NCBI GenBank assembly: GCA_045535585.1
Contig: JAZSLY010000093.1
Coordinates: 1 to 8,961 of the forward strand
Direction: 5' to 3'
Length of the DNA stretch: 8,961 bases
Source of the DNA: RGIG6353 sp045535585
GTDB taxonomy: Bacteria; Bacillota; Clostridia; Oscillospirales; SIG627
Part shown: piece after piece, positions 4,140 through 8,961 of the stretch
Numbering within the stretch: the first letter of the stretch is position 1
Layout: every line of letters starts with the position of its first letter
Translations under genes and position numbers: made by a program
The notes under the pieces: generated by a model
What the model saw: the letters and a program-made list of their open reading frames with translations, nothing else
Database searches by the model: none
What the model was told of the DNA's origin: nothing

Positions 4140-6728
4140 TTACACTATTTCAAGTCTGCCGTCGGTGACGTCCACTTTTACAGTGTCGCCTTCCGAGATT
4201 TTGCCTTCGATTATTTTCTTCGCCACCATAGTTTCCACGGTGTGTCGGATGAAGCGCTTTAAGGGGCGTGCACCGAACTGAACGTCGTAGCCACCCTCGA
4301 TGATGAAGTCCTTTGCCGAGTCGCTGACCTCAAGGGAGATGCGCTGACTTGAAAGTCTTTCCCTCAGCTCCTCAAGCGTGAGGTCGATAATGCGTCCTAT
4401 ATCCTCCTTGGAGAGAGGCGTGAAGATTATCGTCTCGTCAAGTCGGTTGAGGAATTCGGGACGGAAGCTACTCTTTAAGAGAAGACCTATTTCCTCTCTC
4501 ACCCCGTCGCTGACGCAACCGTTCTTCTCAATGGAATCGAGAATGAGGGGCGAGCCGATGTTGGAGGTGAGAATGATGACGGTGTTCTTGAAGTCTACCG
4601 TCCTGCCCTGAGAGTCGGTGATGCGCCCGTCGTCAAGCACCTGCAGGAGAATGTTGAATACGTCGGGATGCGCCTTCTCAATTTCATCAAAGAGCACCAC
4701 CGAGTAGGGACGGCGCCTTACCGCCTCGGTAAGCTGACCGCCCTCCTCGTAGCCTACGTAGCCGGGAGGCGCTCCGATAAGACGGGACACCGAGAATTTC
4801 TCCATATATTCCGACATATCTATTCTTACCATATTCTTTTCGTCGTCGAAAAGAGTTTCGGCAAGGGTCTTTGCAAGCTCAGTCTTGCCGACACCCGTAG
4901 GACCGAGGAACAGGAATGAGCCGATTGGCTTGTCGGGGTCTTGTATACCTGCACGCGAGCGGATGATAGCGTCCGACACCGAGACAACCGCCTCGTTTTG
5001 TCCTACTACACGCTTGTGAAGAAGGGCTTCAAGAGAGCGAAGCTTGTCACGCTCACCCTCCATAAGCTTGGAAACGGGGATGCCCGTCCACCTTTCCACT
5101 ATCCTTGCAATCTCCTCCTCTGTCACCTTATCACGAAGGAGTGAGTGCTCACCCGACGCCGCCTTTTCCGCTTCTTCTATCTTCGCCTGAATTTCGGGAC
5201 GGGTCTTGTATTTAAGCTCTGCCGCGCGGTTAAGGTCGTACTCGTTTTCCGCCTTTTCGATTTCATAGTTTACGTCCTCCAGCTTCTCTCTAAGCTCCTG
5301 AAGAGAGGAAATGGACGCCTTTTCGTTTTCCCACTTTGCGTGGAGCGAGTTGAATTCGTCACGCATCTCGGCAAGCTCACGCTTTATTTCCTCCAAATGC
5401 TCAAGGGAGAGCTTGTCGGTCTCCTTTTTCAGCGCCGCTTCTTCAATCTCGTGCTGAATTATCTTTCTCTGAATTACGTCAAGCTCGGTGGGCAGAGAAT
5501 CTATTTCGGTGCGGAGCATAGCACACGCCTCGTCAACCAGGTCTATTGCCTTGTCGGGCAGAAATCTGTCGCTTATATATCTATTGGAAAGAACGGCGGC
5601 AGAGATGAGCGCCGAGTCCTGAATCTTTACTCCGTGGAAAACCTCGTACCTCTCCTTGAGCCCTCGGAGAATGGCGATAGTGTCGTCTACACTCGGCTCT
5701 CCCACCAAAACGGGCTGAAAGCGTCTTTCAAGGGCAGGGTCTTTCTCTATATAGGTCCTGTATTCGTCAAGAGTGGTAGCGCCGATACAGTGAAGCTCGC
5801 CTCTGGCAAGGAGCGGTTTTAAAAGGTTTCCTGCATCCATAGCACCCTCACTCTTGCCTGCACCTACTATGGTGTGAAGCTCGTCTATGAAGAGAATTAT
5901 TCTGCCTTCGCTCTTTTGTACCTCGTTGAGTACCGCCTTCAACCTCTCCTCAAATTCGCCCCTATATTTTGCGCCTGCTACAAGCGCACCCATATCAAGC
6001 GCAAAAATGGTCTTGTCCTTCAGGGAGGCAGGCACGTCGGACCTGACTATTCTCTGGGCAAGTCCCTCGGCTATTGCCGTCTTACCAACGCCAGGCTCAC
6101 CTATGAGGACGGGATTGTTTTTCGTCTTTCGGGAAAGAATACGGATAACGTTTCTTATTTCGTCGTCACGTCCGATAACGGGGTCGGGCTTCTTGGTGCG
6201 CGCCCTTTCCACAAGGTCGGTGCCGTACTTCTTCAAGGCGTCGTAGGTCTCCTCTGGGTTGTCGCTTTCTACCCTTACGTTACGTCTCACGTCGGCGAGG
6301 GCGGAGAGAAACCTCTCTCGGTCAAGCTTCCAGGTTCTGAAAAGCTCCTTCACCGCTTTGTTTCCTATTTCTATAAGTGAGAGCATCAGGTGCTCCACCG
6401 ATACGTATTCGTCACCCATTTTAGCCGAGCGCTTCTCCGCATCGTTGAGTACGCGGTCAAGGTCGGAGGAAACGTATACCCGTCCCATCTCTCTTGCACC
6501 GCCCGAAACCTTCGGCAACGCCTCAACGAGCCGTCTTGCCTCTCTTGCCATCGCCTCGGGGTCAAGCTCCGCCTTTTTCATCAGCTGAGGGATAAGTCCG
6601 TTTTCCTGTTCAAGAAGGGAGAGGGTAAGGTGTTCGCAATCTATCTGGGGATTACCCATTTCTGCGCCGAGGCTCTGGGAGAGGTTCAGCGCTTCAAGGG
6701 ATTTTTGTGTAAATTTCTGAGCATTCAT
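4140..6728 (-). CDS. clpB: ATP-dependent disaggregase ClpB
   Basis: This is a full-length 862-residue Hsp100 chaperone. It forms hexamers that thread aggregated proteins through a central pore, with help from DnaK. The Clp N-domain spans about 1-145. NBD1 has Walker A GEPGVGKT (210-217), pore loop KYRG (254-257), Walker B ILFIDE (278-283) and the arginine pair in ALERRF. The coiled-coil M-domain (about 404-530) distinguishes ClpB from ClpA and ClpC. NBD2 has Walker A GPTGVGKT (609-616), pore loop GYVG (656-659), Walker B VVLFDE (677-682) and sensor 2 GARPLKR (819-825). The ClpP-docking loop of ClpA and ClpX is not seen. The start at 6728 follows AGGAGGG (6743-6737) by 8 bases. A CIRCE element upstream indicates HrcA control. 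The gene stands alone between a bidirectional terminator and a divergent ribosomal operon. Confidence 0.98.
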   Translation of the reverse strand: MNAQKFTQKSLEALNLSQSLGAEMGNPQIDCEHLTLSLLEQENGLIPQLMKKAELDPEAMAREARRLVEALPKVSGGAREMGRVYVSSDLDRVLNDAEKRSAKMGDEYVSVEHLMLSLIEIGNKAVKELFRTWKLDRERFLSALADVRRNVRVESDNPEETYDALKKYGTDLVERARTKKPDPVIGRDDEIRNVIRILSRKTKNNPVLIGEPGVGKTAIAEGLAQRIVRSDVPASLKDKTIFALDMGALVAGAKYRGEFEERLKAVLNEVQKSEGRIILFIDELHTIVGAGKSEGAMDAGNLLKPLLARGELHCIGATTLDEYRTYIEKDPALERRFQPVLVGEPSVDDTIAILRGLKERYEVFHGVKIQDSALISAAVLSNRYISDRFLPDKAIDLVDEACAMLRTEIDSLPTELDVIQRKIIQHEIEEAALKKETDKLSLEHLEEIKRELAEMRDEFNSLHAKWENEKASISSLQELREKLEDVNYEIEKAENEYDLNRAAELKYKTRPEIQAKIEEAEKAASGEHSLLRDKVTEEEIARIVERWTGIPVSKLMEGERDKLRSLEALLHKRVVGQNEAVVSVSDAIIRSRAGIQDPDKPIGSFLFLGPTGVGKTELAKTLAETLFDDEKNMVRIDMSEYMEKFSVSRLIGAPPGYVGYEEGGQLTEAVRRRPYSVVLFDEIEKAHPDVFNILLQVLDDGRITDSQGRTVDFKNTVIILTSNIGSPLILDSIEKNGCVSDGVREEIGLLLKSSFRPEFLNRLDETIIFTPLSKEDIGRIIDLTLEELRERLSSQRISLEVSDSAKDFIIEGGYDVQFGARPLKRFIRHTVETMVAKKIIEGKISEGDTVKVDVTDGRLEIV

Positions 6729-6820
6729 TTATTTTGCCCTCCTTACTTTATCAATTTGTGCTTAGTATATACGCCATATATTAACAAAATAAGAACAAAT
6801 AAACTATTTTTAGTAAACAT

Positions 6821-6847
6821 TTAGCACTCGCACGCAAAGAGTGCTAA
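6821..6847. promoter_or_regulatory. CIRCE element (HrcA operator)
   Basis: TTAGCACTC (6821-6829), nine bases, and GAGTGCTAA (6839-6847) match the CIRCE consensus without a mismatch. HrcA bound here represses heat-shock genes under normal growth. It lies about 93 bp upstream of the clpB start codon, and so in the long clpB leader if the promoter at 6864-6890 is used. Confidence 0.97.
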
Positions 6848-6863
6848 CAAAAGCCCTAAAAAA

Positions 6864-6890
6864 ATAATATTTACCGAAAAAACTTGACAA
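6864..6890 (-). promoter_or_regulatory. Candidate clpB promoter upstream of CIRCE
   Basis: On the minus strand TTGTCA (6890-6885), a short 15-base spacer and TATTAT (6869-6864) would start transcription near 6857. CIRCE would then lie just downstream of the start, as in many HrcA-controlled genes. The short spacer lowers confidence. No better promoter was found between CIRCE and the start codon. Confidence 0.42.
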
Positions 6891-6912
6891 AAATGTAAAA
6901 GGGTGATATAAT
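6884..6912 (+). promoter_or_regulatory. Consensus extended -10 promoter of the rpmG-secE-nusG cluster
   Basis: TTGACA (6884-6889), a 17-base spacer and TATAAT (6907-6912) match the consensus exactly. TGA at 6904-6906 adds an extended -10. This very strong promoter suits a ribosomal protein transcript starting near 6919. Confidence 0.92.
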
Positions 6913-6919
6913 TACTCTA

Positions 6920-6962
6920 CCTCTTTGGGCTTTTTTGCCGAGAGGGAGGCGCGAATATTCGC
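6920..6962 (+). other. Structured rpmG leader
   Basis: The first bases of the predicted transcript form a hairpin: CCTCT (6920-6924) with AGAGG (6941-6945) and GGC (6928-6930) with GCC (6937-6939) around six T. A perfect 12-bp palindrome, GCGAATATTCGC, follows at 6951-6962, just before the ribosome binding site. A hairpin at the extreme 5' end often protects mRNA; the role of the palindrome is not known. Confidence 0.5.
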
Positions 6963-6984
6963 AAAAATAAACGGAGGTGCCGAT

Positions 6985-7134
6985 ATGAGAGTAAAAATTA
7001 CACTCGCTTGCAGCGAATGCAAGCAAAGAAATTACGACACGGTCAAGAACAAGAAGAATGACCCTGACAGACTTGAATTAAACAAGTACTGTAAATTCTG
7101 CCGCAAGCATACTCTTCACAAAGAGACCAAGTAA
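6985..7134 (+). CDS. rpmG: 50S ribosomal protein L33, zinc-binding form
   Basis: This is a 49-residue ribosomal protein of the large subunit, located near the E site. The paired cysteines C9-x2-C12 and C36-x2-C39 make the zinc-binding (C+) version, and the spacing and length are typical. The start is the ATG at 6985, five bases behind GGAGGTG (6973-6979). An in-frame TTG at 6925 lies in the leader hairpin and is rejected. It is the first gene of the cluster, 33 bp ahead of secE, as in many Firmicutes. Zinc-type L33 often has a cysteine-free paralogue for zinc starvation. No Zur box was recognised here. Confidence 0.97.
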   Translation: MRVKITLACSECKQRNYDTVKNKKNDPDRLELNKYCKFCRKHTLHKETK

Positions 7135-7167
7135 TTTTAAGTTACTAAGAAAGAGGAGGATTACGGT

Positions 7168-7383
7168 ATGGCAGAAGAAAGCGTAAAGAAGACCAACAAG
7201 TTCGTGAAGTTCTTCAAGGACCTTAAGAGAGAGCTTAAGAACATCGTTTGGTCACCCAAGAAGGACGTAATAAAGAATACAGCCGTCGTTGTTACCGTAA
7301 CTGCGGTTGCCGCTGTGGTTATTATGCTTCTTGACTTAGGCCTCAGTACAGTTCTCGAATTACTTGTCGGATTGTTCAACTAA
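7168..7383 (+). CDS. secE: Preprotein translocase subunit SecE
   Basis: This is a 71-residue membrane protein that clamps the SecY channel in the SecYEG translocase. The amphipathic stretch FVKFFKDLKRELKNIVW (12-28), ending in WSPKKD, is the conserved SecE signature. One membrane helix follows at about 38-58. The short single-helix form is normal in Gram-positive bacteria. AGAGGAGGA (7151-7159) lies 8 bases before the ATG. The stop is 15 bp from nusG, and the secE-nusG pair is one of the most conserved in bacteria. Confidence 0.96.
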   Translation: MAEESVKKTNKFVKFFKDLKRELKNIVWSPKKDVIKNTAVVVTVTAVAAVVIMLLDLGLSTVLELLVGLFN

Positions 7384-7398
7384 TCGGGGGGCAGTGTT

Positions 7399-7923
7399 AT
7401 GCTTCAGGATAATAAGACACCCCACTGGTACGTTGTTCATACCTATTCGGGTTACGAAAACAAGGTTGCAACCAATCTTGAAAAGATTGTAGAGAACCGT
7501 AATTTAGGTCATCTCATTCATTCCATCAAGGTTCCCGTTGAGGAGGTTGAGGGAGAGAATGGAAAAATTGAAGAGCACAAGCTCTTCCCCAGCTACGTTC
7601 TTGTAAAAATGATAATGAACGATGAAAGCTGGCACGTGGTAAGAAATACCACGGGAGTCACCGGTTTTGTCGGTCCCGGTTCACAACCCGTCGTTCTGCT
7701 TGATGAAGAAGTAGAAGCACTCGGTGTTGATACCGACGTTCAGAGCCTTGATTTTGTTCTCGGCGATATCGTAGAGATCACGGGCGGTCCTTTGAAGGGA
7801 ATTATTTCCTCGGGTAAGGTCCTTGAGATTTCCGACGATAAGAAGCAGGTTAAGCTCCTTGCTAATATGGCAGGACGTGAGACTGCAATCGAGGTTGAGT
7901 CAAGCTCGGTGAAAAAATTATAA
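7399..7923 (+). CDS. nusG: Transcription elongation factor NusG
   Basis: This 174-residue factor binds the clamp of RNA polymerase and links it to Rho or the ribosome. The NGN domain spans about 8-107, with WYVVHTYSGYENKV (10-23), FPSYVLVKM (63-71) and VRNTTGVTGFVG (81-92). The KOW domain (about 122-174) has GDIVEITGGPLKG and ends MAGRETAIEVE. The usual GPF of the KOW motif reads GPL here, and the loop to the next strand (IISSGKV) seems one residue longer than common. These look like lineage differences, since all core residues are kept. GGGGGG (7386-7391) lies 7 bases before the ATG. It is cotranscribed with secE, and a structured leader of about 150 bases separates it from rplK. Confidence 0.97.
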   Translation: MLQDNKTPHWYVVHTYSGYENKVATNLEKIVENRNLGHLIHSIKVPVEEVEGENGKIEEHKLFPSYVLVKMIMNDESWHVVRNTTGVTGFVGPGSQPVVLLDEEVEALGVDTDVQSLDFVLGDIVEITGGPLKGIISSGKVLEISDDKKQVKLLANMAGRETAIEVESSSVKKL

Positions 7924-7931
7924 TTTTTTAG

Positions 7932-8016
7932 TTTATTAAACGCCAAAGGCTTTAATAAAACGGCATAGACAAAGAAAACCGCGACAACGCCGTCATTCGT
8001 ATGTCGGGCGTCTATG
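7932..8016 (+). other. Structured nusG-rplK spacer RNA
   Basis: A strong hairpin pairs TTTATTAAA (7932-7940) with TTTAATAAA (7951-7959), continued by GCC/GGC around AAA with one bulged C. No T-run follows, so it is not a simple terminator. A second domain pairs CATAGAC (7964-7970) with GTCTATG (8010-8016) and, inside it, CGACA (7982-7986) with TGTCG (8002-8006). CGGC (7961-7964) could instead pair with GCCG (7989-7992). The role is unknown; RNA processing or control of rplK are options. Confidence 0.55.
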
Positions 8017-8023
8017 TTAGTAA

Positions 8024-8055
8024 GTGGGAGGGGGTAACCCCGAATTTATTACCAC
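8024..8055 (+). promoter_or_regulatory. Ribosomal protein L1 operator in the rplK leader
   Basis: GTGG (8024-8027) pairs with CCAC (8052-8055). Inside, GGGG (8031-8034) pairs with CCCC (8038-8041) around TAA. The unpaired GGAG side and the ATTTATTACCAC side resemble the L1 site of 23S rRNA, where GUGGGAG faces GAAAUACCAC. The ribosome binding site AGGAGGTG (8056-8063) follows without a gap. L1 bound here would block translation of rplK and the coupled rplA. Such feedback is established for L1 in E. coli and archaea; here it is inferred from motif and place. Confidence 0.8.
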
Positions 8056-8071
8056 AGGAGGTGTATTGAAA

Positions 8072-8497
8072 ATGGCAAAGAAAATTATTGGTTACGTAAA
8101 ATTGCAGATACCCGCAGGAAAGGCAATGCCCGGTCCGCCCGTAGGTCCTGCACTTGGTCAGTACGGTCTGGCAATTCCCGCATTCACTAAGGAATTCAAC
8201 GAGCGTACGAAAAACGATATGGGTCTCATTATCCCTGTTGTAATCACAGTATATGCAGACCGTTCATTCACATTTATTACAAAGACTCCGCCCGCAGCAG
8301 TTCTTATCAAGAAGGCAGCAGGCATCGAGAGCGGCTCAGGTGTTCCCAACAAGAACAAGGTAGCTAAGCTCACAAAGGAACAGGTTAGAAAGATTGCTGA
8401 ACAGAAGCTCCCTGACCTTAACGCAATCAACATTGAAACTGCTATGAGCATGATTGCAGGTACCGCCAGAAGCATGGGCGTTACCGTTGAAGAATAA
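8072..8497 (+). CDS. rplK: 50S ribosomal protein L11
   Basis: This 141-residue protein forms the GTPase-associated centre with 23S rRNA and is needed for RelA/Rel activation. The N-terminal signature KLQIPAGKAMPGPPVGPALG (10-29) holds the proline-rich thiostrepton region. The C-terminal rRNA-binding domain covers about residues 75-141. Length and motifs are standard. The start is the ATG at 8072, with AGGAGGTG (8056-8063) 8 bases before it. The in-frame GTG at 8024 lies in the L1 operator and is rejected. rplA follows after 14 bases, so the pair forms the classic L11 operon under L1 feedback. Confidence 0.98.
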   Translation: MAKKIIGYVKLQIPAGKAMPGPPVGPALGQYGLAIPAFTKEFNERTKNDMGLIIPVVITVYADRSFTFITKTPPAAVLIKKAAGIESGSGVPNKNKVAKLTKEQVRKIAEQKLPDLNAINIETAMSMIAGTARSMGVTVEE

Positions 8498-8511
8498 GGA
8501 GGGCGTGCGAA

Positions 8512-8961
8512 ATGTTTAGAGGAAAGAATTATAAAGATAGTGCAAAGCTTGTTGAAAAGGCAAAGCTTTACGACGTAGATGAGGCTTGCGAGCTTGTTTG
8601 CAAGACTTCAAAGGCAAAGTTTGACGAGACCGTTGAGCTTCACGTAAGACTCGGCGTTGACTCAAGACACGCAGACCAGCAGGTTAGAGGTGCTGTTGTA
8701 CTTCCTAACGGTACAGGTAAGACAGTTCGTACCCTCGTATTTGCTAAGGGTGACTTTGCAAAGGCTGCTGAGGCAGCAGGTGCTGACTATGTTGGCGCAG
8801 AAGAGTACGTTCAGAAGATCCAGTCAGAGAACTGGTTCGAGTTTGACGTTATCATCGCTACTCCCGATATGATGGGTGTTATCGGACGTCTCGGTAAGGT
8901 GCTCGGTCCTAAGGGACTTATGCCTAACCCCAAGGCTGGAACGGTTACAACCGACGTTGCT
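8512..8961 (+). CDS. rplA: 50S ribosomal protein L1 (3' end outside window)
   Basis: This is the first 150 codons of L1, which is usually about 230 residues; it continues past the right edge. L1 builds the mobile L1 stalk that helps release E-site tRNA, and it represses its own operon by binding the leader mRNA. Visible motifs are VELHVRLGVDSRHADQQVRG (about 41-60), LPNGTGK with TVRTLVF, and GRLGKVLGPKGLMPNPKAGT (about 125-144), the signature of the family's RNA-binding domain. No frame break is seen. The start ATG at 8512 follows AAGGAGGG (8497-8504) by 7 bases. rplJ-rplL-rpoBC are expected downstream by general gene order. Confidence 0.97.
   Translation, partial: MFRGKNYKDSAKLVEKAKLYDVDEACELVCKTSKAKFDETVELHVRLGVDSRHADQQVRGAVVLPNGTGKTVRTLVFAKGDFAKAAEAAGADYVGAEEYVQKIQSENWFEFDVIIATPDMMGVIGRLGKVLGPKGLMPNPKAGTVTTDVA

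Noticed and set aside
4044..4262. A 72-codon plus-strand frame after the 108-residue gene
   Set aside because: It spans the bidirectional terminator and enters clpB antisense.
5145..5822. A 225-codon plus-strand frame, and others of 100-170 codons nearby
   Set aside because: These are antisense shadows of clpB with no ribosome binding sites and implausible composition.
8657..8872. A 71-codon plus-strand frame near the right end
   Set aside because: It is an out-of-frame shadow of rplA.

Overview
The window looks like a chromosome segment of a Firmicute of class Clostridia, probably an uncultured gut relative of Oscillospiraceae (family-level placement is inference). The signs are strong AGGAGG-type ribosome binding sites, near-perfect TTGACA/TATAAT promoters, a perfect CIRCE heat-shock operator, zinc-type L33, and the conserved rpmG-secE-nusG-rplK-rplA block.

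Layout. Bases 1-125 hold a structured, tRNA-like intergenic repeat with no complete tRNA. A tRNA-Gln(CUG) gene with its own promoter and terminator lies on the minus strand (131-289). A long A/T-rich gap follows, ending in a consensus promoter. That promoter drives a membrane-anchored cell-wall protein with a G5-like and a 3D domain (785-1729), closed by a terminator.

Bases about 1776-4113 read as an AT-rich accessory island in codon and base use unlike its flanks. First comes an AAA-type ATPase with a DUF4143/PD-(D/E)XK-like C-terminus; its promoter is built into a 10-bp inverted repeat. Then comes a compact divergent cassette: a 67-residue Cro/CI-type regulator on the minus strand facing a two-gene plus-strand operon. 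The operon encodes a 72-residue Cys/His-rich protein and a 108-residue single-pass membrane protein with a serine repeat and a C-x10-C-x9-C-x2-H motif. Two identical 14-bp perfect palindromes sit in the divergent promoter region and make a self-contained control circuit likely. This cassette is the least familiar part of the window.

From 4140 the sequence returns to housekeeping genes. clpB (minus) is under a CIRCE element. It diverges from an rpmG-secE-nusG-rplK-rplA cluster (plus) that starts from a consensus extended -10 promoter. The clpB and rpmG promoters appear to share one -35 palindrome. The rplK leader carries a clear mimic of the 23S rRNA binding site for ribosomal protein L1, placed directly against the ribosome binding site, so L1 probably represses its own operon. 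rplA runs off the right edge of the window.

Together the right half serves translation, protein export, transcription elongation and protein disaggregation. The left half serves the cell wall plus a small accessory module of unknown role.
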